Source: Ridgeia piscesae (Eukaryota > Annelida > Polychaeta > Sabellida > Siboglinidae). From it: DNA of 64,000 bases. The stretch is from positions 301,001-365,000 of the forward strand of contig JAODUO010000148.1 of assembly GCA_025642075.2 (NCBI GenBank), written 5' to 3'. This document shows positions 39,331 to 59,847 of this stretch, piece after piece (position 1 is the stretch's first letter; every line of letters begins with the position of its first letter). Made by a program: the position numbers and the translations under genes. The notes beneath the pieces are model-generated. The model was not told the DNA's origin, did no database searches, and worked only from the letters and a program-made list of their open reading frames with translations.

Positions 39331-41532
39331 ATCACAACTGCGCACCACACTGAACGTCTGCCGCTAGGGTTTAGTGACATTTCACAATATATTTCGTGCA
39401 AAGGCAAAACATTTGCAGTGTAGCCTTCAACAACAACGTTTCGTGCTACAACATCACGAAACTTTGAAGCACCGTGAATCGTGATAGTCACTGCGAGGGA
39501 ATTGCGCCATCTAGCGGGACTACTGCAACTGTTGCGTACAGTGTCGCCACTGTTTGGATAGTATGGATAGCTCCAGTCGCGCGGAGTCACGCCATGTATC
39601 GTGACCCACTTGCAGGCCCTATATGCGTGCGCCCTGGCTATGTGCATAAGTGCACGAATGGACATGCACGCGCGCGCGTGCGAGTGTTCATATGTGTTGG
39701 GGTAGGCCTGGGGTCAATTCCATTTAATCAATTCCAATTCCGGCCCGCTCGAATTCATTGCAATTCCTTTTATTCAATTCCAATAAAAAAATCTATTAAA
39801 TGTGTGGTCAATTCCATCTATAATCATCCAATTCCAAATCCCGCTCCAATTCACTTAACAAAAGTTAGTCATAAAATTATGCGATTAATGCGCATACGGG
39901 GAGGGGTGTGTGTGTGAGACAACGTGTTATATATAATTATATAATCACAATTTTGGCTAGTAAAAAGTTGCCGGAAATAAAGTCACAAAATAATGTTGTT
40001 GAAGCCCAGTACATTAAAATGGTTTTGACTTACTGACATGTAGCGTAGTGAAGCATGCAGAAATAAGATAAACAATTCCAAATAGTTCAGTGCATCAATT
40101 TAAACGTCAATACAGGCAAGGTGTTACAAACAGATTGAGCGGCTAGGAAGAACATATAGAAACCACTGAGTGGCTACTCAGTAGTACTGGCCGGGTAAAA
40201 GATAATTATATATTATTTTTTTTACATCATTTATATAAATGATGGTTGTCACATTCTGGTTATAATCTACAAGTATTGTCAGTCTTCACTGAGCTAATGT
40301 TTACATTGGTAATCTTTGGACTTTAACTGGTTACACTTTGGACTGTTTGGATGTACCCTGGCTTCACTTGTGGTAGCCGTATTATTTGTGATCCTGGGAA
40401 AGTGTGATTGTTGTCTGGACAATTTCAGTGATTCTTTGAAGCAGTCCCCGTGCAGCCAGCACTCAATCACACAATGCAGTAGGACAAACCTAAATGACTT
40501 CCCAGCCATCAGCAAGTTGTTTTCACTCTACATTGCTCCAATTCACTCAGCTGTATGAATGAGTACCTGGCTATAGGCAGTGGTGGATATGTGTACGAGC
40601 AGCCTTCGCGCATTAACTGCAGCGTGGTTGGATGCTTTCCAGAAAGCCGGGATGGTGTTCGATGTGATCAGTTATAACGTTAACACAGCAATGATCATTC
40701 GATTACTATCTTAACGTTATATCATGTCAGTGAAACGCATTTAATTTTCCGTCTGATTCTGCTGGTCTGCCGAAAGTTAAGTGTATCTTGGGTTGAACAG
40801 TTCTAAAGAGTGGATACTGTGAAGTGTGTGAGCATTTCTTTTTGCTACGTTCTGTGTTGATCGACAGATTTAACCAGGCTGGGTGTATTAATAACAGTAA
40901 TATTAAAATACTTGTGTAGCACCCGATCTATTGAAAATGGCTATCTGGCTCATTCAGATGACAAGACTATGTCGTGATATCACATTTAGGTGAAGGCGAA
41001 CTGCTGACTGCACCAATTTATTATTTTATATCTTCCTAAAACGCCACTACAAAATTAACGAATAGAAATGATGACTAATTTATGCCCCATTTTTCGAGGT
41101 TCTAATACGTGCCTTGGACTCCGCTAGGGGTGTCTTTTAGTTTACAAGTATAAGTTTAAAGTATATCCTCAATCAAACTATTAACATATCTTTGTAATTC
41201 CAGACACAGAAGTAATACATGTAATTAGAAAATTTGAATTTGATGCGCGATGTGAATACGCATACGTTTCGATGCTGATGTTATCCACTTTAAAAGCATT
41301 CTTTAACACTGTAAGACCGTCTCTGTTCAGTCTGAAAAGGCCACATTTGTCTACATAATAATATAAGTACATAAAGATATTGCATTGTCTTTTGGCTATT
41401 TGCCAGATGTAGCGATCTGCGTCAATCTTACGAATAAAGGAAAAGCGCGCACTTGATTTATTATACTAACCGCGAAGATTTTTTCTACATTGAGTATTTG
41501 AACATGATTTTTTAAAATTAATATTATAGCTC

Positions 41533-41534
<2 letters not shown>
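39331..41534. other. intergenic stretch
   Basis: No supported gene. 39720-39860 is compositionally odd, rich in AATTCCAATTC and TTCCATTT variants. A hydrophobic open stretch at 40316-40558 (LASLVVAVLFVILGKC) lacks splice or start support and is not called. Confidence 0.4.

Positions 41535-41602
<68 letters not shown>
41535..41602. repeat. (TA)n microsatellite
   Basis: About 34 pure TA dinucleotides, followed within 30 bp by telomere-type repeats. Confidence 0.98.
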
Positions 41603-41605
<3 letters not shown>

Positions 41606-41629
41606 TTTAATTTTTACCAGTGTCCAATC

Positions 41630-41668
41630 AGGGTTAGGGTTGTTAGGGTTAGGGTTAGGGTTAGGGTT
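41630..41668 (+). repeat. interstitial telomere-type repeat (TTAGGG)
   Basis: Six copies of TTAGGG with one GTTGT interruption. This is the metazoan telomere unit, here far from any visible chromosome end. Confidence 0.9.
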
Positions 41669-41739
41669 TCCGGGAAACGAAACTAGGTGGCCTTTCAGTT
41701 TCGTTTCCAGAACAAAGGTCAAAGTGACTCACTCGGGAT

Positions 41740-42150
41740 GTTCCTTGGAGTAAACACATTGTTCGTCCCTACACGTCTTGCTACCGCGGCAAACAGACGG
41801 GAACACCTTATACCTGTTCTATGTCGTCTACACTGGGTCCCCGAGTGCCTACACACCGTCGGCTCGAATGTAATGCTACTGCTGTTACTTCGTACAGACC
41901 ACCTCGGCCATGCGTGCATTTCATCGCTAGTGTCATGCTACATGCCTACCAGATTACTTAGATCCACTGGACAAGCCCTGTTAAATATTCCGAGATATAA
42001 TTTTGGACATTATGGCCGTCGTTCCTGCTCGGTGGCTGGCGCCAAATTAAATTTTGTTAAATACCCTGCCTCTTGCAGTCATCTATGTAAACTGCGTTGC
42101 CAATTTTAAATCGCTCCTAAATACATATCTTTTCCGCCAGGCCTTTCAAA
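41740..42150 (+). pseudogene. LINE (CR1/L2-like) ORF2 C-terminal remnant
   Basis: REHLIPVLCRLHWVPE, CISSLVSCYMPTRLLRSTGQ and LNIPRYNFGHYGRRSCSVAG match the conserved end of CR1/L2-like ORF2 proteins. Small deletions and frame shifts near both ends show it is dead. Confidence 0.8.
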
Positions 42151-43169
42151 GAATTTGCTGTCCGCTTTAGTAATATTTGTTGTGATATTCGACATTTAGG
42201 CTACGTACTTAGGATGGAGTTATCTATTCATTCATATAAGCTTATTGTTTATTTTTAGATAATTCATGAAACTTACAATTACTGTAGTTATTTTTAATTA
42301 TTACTTGAATTATCTGACATTTTGTGTAATAAAAGTGTAGGGTACTTTTAGCTCCTTTTATTTTCTGTGATTTTTTACGATGTTTATGAGTATATTTTTA
42401 TCCGGCTACACAGCGCTCCATGAACGCCCGCGGCGCCACTGCGCTCTGACACTCAGAGAATTATCTCCAGACGATAAGTGGACAAGGAAGACGTTTGGTC
42501 TATCGAAAGTCCAACCTTTTTTATCTGCTTGAATCCCACCCTTCCGTGTCGTATGTCGGCGTAATGTTGTCAACAAGCGACAAGCAGATTTCTTTTAATT
42601 TCTTTGTAAAAATGAGAACTTTCTTATATTTAGTCTACACTGCGCCTTTACTAATGCAATTTAGTATCCCCTAATATATTTATGTTTCCTAGATGGGAAA
42701 GCAATTCTTAACAATATTTTCACAACCATGACATATTTTAAATACATCTATCTGATCTCCTGACTGTAAGTCTACAGGACACCCTTTCGCTAAGATAAAA
42801 AGCTCCTATGCATCTTTCATCATTAAACAAAATCCGTTGCTAAAATAAATAACTTTTCAAAACCCAAATATCCATTGCCGTATTACCAAAGACACCAGTT
42901 TTATGACACACCAGGGTATATGTCCCGCGTCATGGTATTGCCAGTTTTCAGGTATTTTAATTAAGGATAACGATTTATTTTAAAGTGCAAAGTCGGGTTT
43001 AAGAGCTCTTAACAACAGTATTGACTGGTCTCTGCCGTTCTTAAATATATTTTTAGGTGTATTTCATAACTAAGATTTCAATGTTTTGGTTTAATTTGAG
43101 TCTATATCCTTGTTGCGACCAGCCTTCCACTGTGGTATGTGATATTCTAAAAGTGGCATAACTCTTGCT

Positions 43170-43390
43170 TTTGTAAACACATAATGTAAAAACGCTTTCC
43201 AGTACCATTACCAACTGTACCTGTTCAACCATCAGTGTAAAGCCAATTAGTTAAACTGTAATATTTCTGTTCTGTGTGACGACTGTTGTATACTGTATAC
43301 ATTTATACTGTGAAAGGAGACTGTATCAGGAACGACACAAGACCTTAATTTCCAATCTTAAAAACAACTAAAAATAATTAAAACAAGACA
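43170..43390 (+). repeat. dispersed repeat, related to 61460-61680
   Basis: Both copies share, in order, TTTCCAGTRCCAYTRCCA, a GTACCTGT segment, GGAAAGGAKACTGTAT-like sequence and an AAGACCTTAATTCC / AAGAACTTAATTCC end. Similarity is visible but diverged; family not identified. Confidence 0.55.
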
Positions 43391-43440
43391 AGACATGTCA
43401 CGCGCAGTCACCGACTCTTTTGCATATCACTCCCGAACGG

Positions 43441-44296
43441 TACCGGGCGGGCGGGCGGGCGGGCGGGCGGGCGGGCGGGCGGGCGGGCGGGCGGGCGGGC
43501 GGGCGGGGAGCGGGCGGGCGGGCGGGCGGGCGGGCGGGCGGGCGGGCGGGCGGGCGGGCGGGCGGGCGGGCGGGCGGGCGGGCGGGCGGGCGGGCGGGCG
43601 GGCGGGCGGGCGGGCGGGCGGGCGGGCGGGCGGGCGGGCGGTCGGGCGGGCGGCGGACGGACGGACGGACGGACGGACGGACGGACGGACGGACGGACGG
43701 ACGGACGGACGGACGGACGGACGGACGGACGGACGGACGACGGACGGACGGACGGACGGACGGACGGACGGACGGACGGACGGACGGACGGACGGACGGA
43801 CGGACGGACGGACGGACGGACGGACGGACGGACGGACGGACGGACGGACGGACGGACGGACGGACGGACGGACGGACGGACGGACGGACGGACGGACGGA
43901 CGGACGGACGGACGGACGGACGGACGGACGGACGGACGGACGGACGGACGGACGGACGGACGGACGGACGGACGGACGGACGGACGGACGGACGGACGGA
44001 CGGACGGACGGACGGACGGACGGACGGACGGACGGACGGACGGACGGACGGACGGACGGACGGACGGACGGACGGACGGACGGACGGACGGACGGACGGA
44101 CGGACGGACGGACGGACGGACGGACGGACGGACGGACGGACGGACGGACGGACGGACGGACGGACGGACGGACGGACGGACGGACGGACGGACGGACGGA
44201 CGGACGGACGGACGGACGGACGGACGGACGGACGGACGGACGGACGGACGGACGGACGGACGGACGGACGAACGAACGAACGAACGAACGAACGAA
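43441..44296 (+). repeat. tetranucleotide array (GGGC)n, (GGAC)n, (GAAC)n
   Basis: About 210 bp of GGGC, then 610 bp of GGAC, then about 30 bp of GAAC, with sharp switches near 43650 and 44268. The first block can form G-quadruplexes. All long open frames here are by-products of the repeat. Confidence 0.98.
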
Positions 44297-46492
44297 TAAC
44301 TTTATGACGGAAATAAACATTCCGTATACAAGAGTGTGTGTGTGTGTTATAAATACGCACATGCAATACACAAGGCTTTTTTCAATCATAAAAACACGTT
44401 GTTGTTTATCATTGTCATTCTATGCCAATATCACCATATATTAGACATAAATTATGTATATGTTCTTAATTAGATATGTCTATTCTTACAATGACATTAA
44501 ATACATGTATGCAACTGCCGTCACGTACACCCTCCTATGCAAAGCAATAATGCAAGACCAAATTTGATTGAAATTGGCCAACTGAATGACTTTAATATGT
44601 ATACATTATTATAAACAACAGTTACATAAGTATAGTATCAGCAAACATGCCGGCTTCAAAGGCATTGGAAATCAACACCTACATGCATTATACATATGTA
44701 CAACCAACACCAACAATATAATTACACATTATTTACGATTGACATCAAATTGGTGGGGGTCAACACGCAATACTGCCAACGTTAATTTACCGCACTAAAA
44801 ACCCTGAGTACACCATAAGAGGAAAACAAAATGAGGCTAAAACCTCGTGCACCTAGACAGGGAAAAGCGTCGAGAAACTATAATGTGTGAAACAGGGAGG
44901 TGGGTGGGATAAACAATTTCCCAACAGCAAACAAATATAAATTTGCAAATACGAATAAATTAAATTGAATTCTGCAATAAATGATGATGCTGCTTCTCGT
45001 CGAACTCAAAGTGGCGAATGGGACGAGTACTGGTTTGAACTGGATTTATAAAGACTCGGGCTGATTACTACGGACGCCGCTAGGGTATTACTGAGATTAC
45101 TACTGGCATAATCCACATGATGTCGCCACTTGAATTATCACCTCACATAGGATTATTATTTGCGAATTAACATCTGACACATTGTGGTAACAAACATAGT
45201 GCTTGCACTACAACATTTGGGTTCGTGACATGTCTGTCATTCATATATCATATAGCATAGTAAGACCTGTAAAGCTGCCGGCTGTCTTGTGTGGAAATCT
45301 GTCTAGACTTGTGCCACAGAAGCTAACGATCACGCTTGTTAAACGGCACTATTGCATTGCACTCGCAGCTGTGTGTCCTAAATTTAGTCGAAGGTTACTT
45401 CCGATTGTTCTACTTAGAATGCCTCGCCGCGAGCGCTCGATAAGGTTGTTGACATGATCGTCGCGGCTCACGGTGTCGGGGATGTTGTCCGACTATAACT
45501 ATAGTCTCCTCGACGGGTCATTGTTATAATGGGCCGCCTATAGGCTTATGGCAAAGAGCCATTTCACCACATATTTCTCTCTCCAGTGCGCGTTGGCTTT
45601 GCTCTCATCATAGATTCTACACTGTTGTGGTATCAGTTGACCTGTTAGAAGATATTACGTCCAGCTATTCGGGGATGGTGTGCGCGATTGCGTGGCGTGC
45701 TCATTGAGGCATAGTAGTGTCAGCTAGATGCGGGGTAGATACCCGCAGATGCCGGGTAATGCGGTATGCCTTGCGGCTTACCCAGCATAACGGTCCAATC
45801 CAGGTAGACACGACGCCAACGCTTTCGCAGGATAGATATAATTTTAACAGTTAACACATGTGTGTAGTTTTGGCTTAACACATTCACAACCAAACGCAGC
45901 TCATGTTATATTTTATTCAAATATATCACATTCCTACATGAAAAATAGCCATCGTTTTCGGGAAAAATAACCATCTACGCTGTGTTTCCATTGTCAGTTG
46001 TTGCACATGTTTTAAAGATGAAGGTAAGATCAGACATACCTCTGTATTTGCCCAAGTATATCAGAACTACCAAATGTTATCGACACAATATTATTACTCG
46101 ACCAACTAACCTGCCTGTCACGGAGTCTCATGCCAAAAAAACACATTCCTACTTTACAAATAAACCAGTAATTTCTTATAACGAAAAGCCAAACGTAACA
46201 ACAATGATACATTAGCGAGAACAAAGATGGACACGGAAAACTGAATTGAGCCGCGTTATAAAGATCACTACTTTTTAGTGTTGTGATTAGGTAAAATCCA
46301 TTAGATGCTATGGCAAAATGTAACACTCTCCTACATAAATAAGTAAACAATGTTATACAAACAATAGATGAGGAAAATTAATAATATGTCTTATAATTGC
46401 ATCTAACACAACTACTGCGCGAAAGCTTTACTGTAGTTAGAACATCGATCCCCAAGCAACTGAAAGTATTCAGATTTAGTTGACGTCGGTGG
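44297..46492. other. intergenic stretch downstream of the Reeler gene
   Basis: I see no supported exon. 45260-45800 is richer in GC and CpG than its surroundings, with short open frames but no matching splice sites or known domains. Confidence 0.35.
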
Positions 46493-52514
<6,022 letters not shown>

Positions 52515-53718
52515 GGCTGCCGATGTCTAGCGCCGTACGTGATCGAGACGACTGAAGCAACTCCGAAAACAGTCTGGCTGCTGATGTGAAGCCGTCACAA
52601 AACTAGTCTACTTCCTGGTCGCCGCTTGTCACCCCTGGTCACCATTGGCCATCAATGTAGGTGTGACCGGTATAATCACCGAACCGTGTATCTATTGACC
52701 GGCATGGCCTGACCGGGTGAACGAGTCACTTTGGGTTGTCGCAGTACCGACCTATTTAAAGCAACACAACGGACTCGACAAATGGAGCAGGAGTCCAGAG
52801 TTTACTGCTTTGAAATTCAAAACATCTGTTTCTCAGATATTGAATAACTATAGTGACAGCAACTTCAGCTGAGTGGTTCCTCCTGACCGTATATTAGGGG
52901 ATGTTAAAAGTACATGTTTTTATTGCAATGACGCATTTACAAACTAAAACTGTACGAAACGGATGGTTACCGGTGAAAGTTGGTCTCCAGAAATGTGAAC
53001 ATGACGTATATACAAAATATATAAGCGAAGAACATACAATACAAAACACGTCAAAAATCATTCAGTTAAATTTGCACTAACAGACGTACTGTTCGTCCCA
53101 TCCCACAAATATCGGTAGGGTTTGAAAGATTCCATTTTCGTCTATGTAATAAATAATAATAATAACAACAAAATACTTACATAGGGCCCGATCAATTAAA
53201 CATTGCTGTCGGGCGCGTTACAAACATATACACATGCACATAAAACGACATACAAAACATAAACGCGGTTGTTCACGTTAAGGTATATATTAATTAAAAT
53301 GTTAATCTATTCGCCTGAAGCTTTTCTCGTCCGCCTGAACTCTTCGAACGATGTATTCATCAACTATTACTCGCCGTCTATCCGTGACACTTCACAGTTC
53401 CTGTCAGTTGCCTCTGCGATACTGTGGAATGGTACATGGCCGATCTAAGCTGCTGTTGACAATTTGGTGCAGCTGATTTAAACAGCATTCAATGCAGACG
53501 TTTTAACTGCTTCTCAGCAATGGAATCTCAGCAATGGAAAATATGCAAAATGACCTTCTTGTTATTCCGGTTTAATAATGACGTAGCTTTGCGTGTCAGA
53601 AAAAGAGAAATGATGAAATCAATTATCACCGGACGCTGATAGTAGCTTGTTTACTTGTGTTTATGTCGTTTACAAAGTGGGTGTAGACTAGATAGTGGGG
53701 AAACATGTCTGAAACCTA
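52515..53718. other. 5' flank of the Reeler gene
   Basis: No coding signal. TATTTAAAG at 52751-52759 is AT-rich but not a clear TATA box. 53150-53215 has TAATAATAATAACAACAAAA next to ACTTACATAGGGCCCGATCA, resembling a retroposon 3' end. Confidence 0.4.
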
Positions 53719-53867
53719 AACAAATAATAATAATAACACAAGTTTTATTAGCAACTCAACTGAGTTGGATTGACATTACAATAGGTTACAATTAACTCAT
53801 CAAAACATCATACAAATACAATAGAAGTACATTTGATACCGCAAATCATACCGTATTAATAGCCTTT

Positions 53868-54110
53868 TTACTGACAGTTGTATAAAGCCCACGGTATAAA
53901 GGAGTTATGGAATCTATTCGTTCTAGTAACTGGTAACGGGTACACATTTTGTTGTCTAATATTATAATCGATATGTCTTTTGTCAGGCAGCAGATAATTT
54001 AATCTGTGTGTGCCGACTTTAAGTTTATCAAAATATGTTTGACAAATGCTGTCCCGTCTTACATTCAACGTATCCAGGTTAACACGTCTAAGTATTTCCG
54101 CGTAACCCAA
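53868..54110 (-). pseudogene. LINE ORF2 C-terminal tail
   Basis: GYAEILRRVNLDTLNVRRDS and HRLNYLLPDKR are the conserved last part of this ORF2 type. It follows the endonuclease-RT linker with only a stop and a few bases between. Confidence 0.8.
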
Positions 54111-54359
54111 TCCAGGAAAAATTCATTTTAGTGCCTTGTGACTCTTATTTAACCGAGGCAAATGGTCACTCACAGACACAAAGAAATCATTCATTGTATT
54201 GGCCAGTAAGCCACAATCACCATCCGTTGTTTTGTTAGCTAGACCTTGCATGCATGATTTTCCATTTGTTTTAAGTTCCATTATTATTTTCATATGCTTT
54301 CACCAATCGTGGGATCCCGATTCATGCATTGCTGCAATTTGTGTTTGGAAAAATTATAC

Positions 54360-55166
54360 TTAAGTTTCGAAGCTGCTCGGTTGAGCAATATAGCAAATAC
54401 GCAATATTTTTGCTTTATTCAAATCACCACTCATGTGAGCTCGCTGCTTTTTACGAACTAAGTTTCTGAACCAGTCTGTGACCCATGGCTTATCAGCCGT
54501 ATGCCTCGTTTTAGTAGGAAAGCATATTTCCATCAGGTTGCAAATAACCGTTTGATAATATGAATATGATCTGCACATGAATCAAGCCTAAATAGGGGTT
54601 CCCATTTGATGGCTGATAAAGCCATATTGAAAGTGGCTTTTTCTTTTGGCCCCATACACCTTACGGTTAACCGTGTCACGCATCCAGTATCAACTGAATT
54701 TTTCGCTTTAGGTTTAAGCAAAACCATGCTATGATCCGATGACCCCATTTCGGAAATAGTACACCTCCTCCATATTCGTCCATATTTTGTCTAATATCGC
54801 CTGTCCACGTGTTACAACATTAACTACTTTGACAAATCTATGGTGGGTTTTCATAAAGTTATCCCGCAACTGGTTGAAATCGCCAGTTATGATGACACCA
54901 CATTCTGGGTATTTTCGCATTACAGTGTCAATGTTGGTGATTAAATGATCACGTATTTTCAAATACTCCGTCTTTGGAGTATAATATAAACATGCTACCA
55001 GTATACATGAGAATTTTCGAGGCGTTTTCTTTGGCATAACCTTAATCCACATTACTTCTAAATCATGAACCTCCATATCATTCAATCTCTTATACATTAA
55101 ATCATTTCTAATGTAGCAGGCTACAACACCGGCTCGTCCATGACCCCATCTTTTCTCTCCAGGCAA
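54360..55166 (-). pseudogene. LINE ORF2 endonuclease and linker
   Basis: GRAGVVACYIRNDL, LVACLYYTPKTEY, VIITGDFNQL and SSDHSMVLL are AP-endonuclease-like LINE motifs. The frame breaks near 54740 and 54560, and the linker DKPWVTDWFRNLVRKKQRAH continues in another frame. Confidence 0.82.
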
Positions 55167-55293
55167 ACCCCTTGCACAATAAGGCTACTTGAATCCATAT
55201 AGTCTTTAAACCATGTCTCACTACCACTAACAATTGAAACATCATGCAATTCGTCCACTTTTTCACTGTTCAAAGATCTGGCATTTAAATTAA

Positions 55294-56232
55294 TTAGGCA
55301 AGGTAGATCCCATTTACGTATTTTGTCCGCTGTTGGATTCGGAACACAAAACCACGTTGAATCACAGTTCTCGGTGAGTGATGCTTTTCTTTATGTCCTC
55401 GTTCCCCGCACTGACGACACAACACTTTGTCAGGGTGTCTGCAGGTGGCAGTGACGTGGTTCGTCTCACCGCATTTGGCATACTTGCCCATCGACAGACC
55501 AGTACGACGTTTGACCACTGTCCACTTACCGTCAGGTGCCACTCTGGCGTTCGGCAATCGGTCGTGGTTCGTTGCGTTTGACACGTGTCGATGTTGTTGT
55601 TGATGTTGGCGTTTGTTATGTTTCGGTGGCTGTTCTGGGAGAGACAGATTCAACAGCAATCTGCCAACTCCGCTCTCAGATAGATGCAGCCCGTCTCTCT
55701 GGAAAGCTGCATCGTCAGCAGCCCCGTTCCGGAATGTGAAATTTGCGTCGTTGTCGACGAATTTGACGTCGACTTCGTTGCACGCTTCCTTCATTTTCAT
55801 GTTGACGTCCGCCCGTCGATCTGGATTGGCTCGACGCTTCGACGGCAATACGCTACTCACCGTGGTGGTTGGTGTCAAGGTTTTCGCCTTCCGCAGTAGT
55901 TGCGCAATGTTTTCTTTTATGTTAGCAGCACTTACGTCACTCGTTGTTTCGTGAGTACCACCAACGATGAATATTTCGTCGATAGGTTCCGCTTTAGCCG
56001 CGTCATCGATCATTTGTTCGATATCGGCGAAAGTGGCGCCTGATTTCCGTCGAATCTTGATGGGATTGCCACTGGACGTTTTATCAACGCGTACATCACG
56101 TAGCAGGCTGTTCCCCACAAGCAATGTCACTGCCTGTGGTCCCCCATCGTTGCAGTCGGCGTCGCCGTCTTGACGCTTGCTTGTCGCTATGTCTTCTGGC
56201 AGACGTCGTATTTCTTGGCTCTGTTCACCCAT
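55294..56232 (-). pseudogene. LINE ORF1: SGNH-like esterase plus zinc knuckles
   Basis: ATG at 56232; 312 residues. LLVGNSLLRDV corresponds to SGNH block I (usually GDS, here GNS), IVGGTHET to block III, and DGLHLSESGVGRLL to block V with the catalytic Asp-His pair. The C-terminal region has two CCHC-like knuckles, each missing one ligand: KYAKCGETNHVTATC has Tyr for the first Cys, and CRQCGERGHKEKHH has His for the last Cys. The frame is still open, which suggests a fairly young copy. Confidence 0.8.
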
Positions 56233-56235
56233 CAA

Positions 56236-56973
56236 GGAGAGAAGAAATATAAACTACAGCGTCTACCGTCGACAAATCCCTAGCCAAGACAAGGTGGAAT
56301 TTACTCCAGTGCACAACAGTGTCGTGTTTCTCTAAACATCGTCCGGCTAACAGGACCGGACCTAAATAATACCCTTGGGATGGCCCATCATGCAATTGTT
56401 CTATACGCAGGTAAATAGCTAACAGCTAACATGTTTGTCGCTATGCCAATATTAAGAATATAGCTTTCATTGTATACATGCAATATGGATATGTGTAAAA
56501 TATTGTAAAGCCTTAATTTAGTCTATTTATTTTAATGTTTTAAAGTATTTTTTATTTAATAAGTTTAGTCAAATAATCACAGAAATATGTGTTAATGTCT
56601 TAAATTATTTAAATTAGTTTTATATATATACATATCATATACTCTCTACATTTTAACTTATACGTATGCTAATGTCTTAAATTATATATTATTTTACTCT
56701 ATTTTAACTAATATACTTTGCATGTTTTATGTACCATTTTCAATCGCTATGATTGCCCAAAGTGGAAAAAAAAAAAACCATATTATTATTATACATGCAT
56801 GTATTATTGATTTTGTACTCATTACACGTATTTTATATGTTTTATTGCTGTCATTTTAAATACTCTGTATGTTTTGTATGTTTTATGTCTCGTTGCTTTA
56901 CACTTGTTTGTCGGAAAATAGCTCAGATGAGCTAATTTATCAATTCACATCTAAACCGACGTTAAATAAAGCT
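56236..56973 (+). other. non-coding; probable retroposon 3' end
   Basis: AT-rich sequence. The final 100 bp (TTTACACTTGTTTGTC, GCTCAGATGAGCT, GACGTTAAATAAAG) looks like the 3' UTR and AATAAA end of a + strand retroposon whose tail was the seed of the following array. Confidence 0.5.
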
Positions 56974-58372
<1,399 letters not shown>

Positions 58373-58554
58373 GTAGCATCTACTGGGTCAGACGAACATT
58401 TCTTTTGTAAGTGACATATTAAAGATGCCAGACGGAAGGTGATGTGCCACTAGGCAGAGATGTCGGTGACTGTGTGGATCAGTGGTGCCACCTAGCAGGC
58501 AACGTAATGTAGTTATTCTTAATTTGTTGTTTCTCGAACGTGGGTTTTCGACCC

Positions 58555-58680
58555 ATGCAGTAGTCTCGCTTAACCGACTCTCGCTCGGCTGCGTAACTTG
58601 GCCGAGAAGTGTCACTTACGGAGTGTCACTGCCTGAGGCAGTCAGACGGCACCACTCTTGGATTAATTCACAGGTTGGCA
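58555..58680 (+). repeat. dispersed repeat, copy B
   Basis: + strand matches the - strand of 5715-5880; shares the CGGCTGCGTAACTTGGCCGA / AACCGACTCTCGCTCGGCTG block with the reverse of 63547-63605. Confidence 0.6.
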
Positions 58681-59847
58681 TATATAATAATACTAATTAA
58701 TGTTTATATGCATTTTTATAACTTTTGATAACGAAACTAAGTTACGTCAAACATCGGCGTAAGTTGTTTTGTATAATTTGTTTATGATTGGTTCGATCTG
58801 GAAAACATTCCCCCGCCGCTGACGTCACAATTTGGCGCGACTAGAGTATGAGAAATGTGAGATAACAATGACTACACTCATTGGTGAATATGTCGGCGCC
58901 ACCAATCAACGTTTCCAATTATAATACAGTCAATGTACTTTATTTAACTAGCTAAAAATTGCTAACCCCAAAAGAACCAAGTCTAGCACGAACCGTTCAA
59001 CAGGAACTTTAAAAACGATTGTATTACACACACAAACGCAATACCTATTTTAATATTAGTAATAGTAATTGGGCCATAGCGGGGCAGAGGACGCACACAC
59101 ACCGGTTGTGTGGCCCTGTATTTTCCTTGCTGGTTATAACAACGTCAGGTAGTGAATTGAGCATCAAGCATGTTTGATTTGGGGAGGTTTTTGTTCCTCT
59201 CCAAAGCCCTCTAACAGAATTATCTCTCGGATCCCCAACTGCAATTCCCGTAAGGCTTCAAAATGTCTAATTGCACTTCCCATTCAGACCTCCCGCGAAT
59301 ATTTCCCTTGCGACTGAACCCATTGCCCCAGCAGGCGTGGGTGCATGGGTACTTATGAAAATCCCGCTGGCCGACATCCTAGACGGGCGCTCTAGGTTTG
59401 GGCATAGACTGGCGTTACTGTTTGGTCACCCTCTAATCAAGCTCTTTCGTTTTCCGTCTTCCTAGTTGAATATTTTGTATCCTATGCGTTTGCTGTTGTC
59501 TGCAGCCGGCAAACGTTGATAAACAAACACGCGCCGTCTCACTATTCGCTCGTCCCGATCTGGTAGTTTTACTAGCGGGATTTTCTACTCTAATATTCTA
59601 CCTTAGTAGGGTAACACGGAACAGAGCGGCCTCAAAGGAAACATTCATATAACTCATACTAAATGTAATTATACTGCATTGTGTACTGATGTACTGTAAA
59701 GCTCTACGAACAATTGTGCACCTGGTGCTGCTTGCAAAAGTTTTTTCCCAACCTCCGTTCTCAATTCTCTCATCTTCTATCAATCATCTCGCGTTACTTT
59801 ACATATTCTCGCCGAGTTTGTTTTTTGTGCTACCTGTCACTTCTCAT
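58681..59847. other. intergenic stretch
   Basis: Nothing with gene structure. A 64-codon open frame at 59271-59465 has no recognised domain or splice support. Confidence 0.35.

Larger units (their letters stand above)
53719..56235 (-). mobile_element. LINE with esterase-type ORF1 and RT-deleted ORF2
   Basis: In transcript order: ORF1 with SGNH-esterase and zinc-knuckle motifs, an AP-type endonuclease, the endonuclease-RT linker, then directly the C-terminal tail of ORF2 and a TTATTATTATT tail (53722-53736). This is the layout of CR1/L2-like LINEs. The RT catalytic core is missing, so it is non-autonomous. Confidence 0.88.

Noticed and set aside
40316..40558. Hydrophobic 80-codon frame
   Set aside because: No ATG in a sensible place, no splice sites, no recognised domain.
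43395..44444. Long open frames of (AGGR)n and (DGRT)n type
   Set aside because: They are direct translations of a tetranucleotide repeat, open on both strands and in several frames, with no gene signals.
46030..46350. 106-codon hydrophobic - strand frame downstream of the Reeler gene
   Set aside because: No acceptor in the right phase and AT-rich, intron-like codon use; not a convincing membrane exon.
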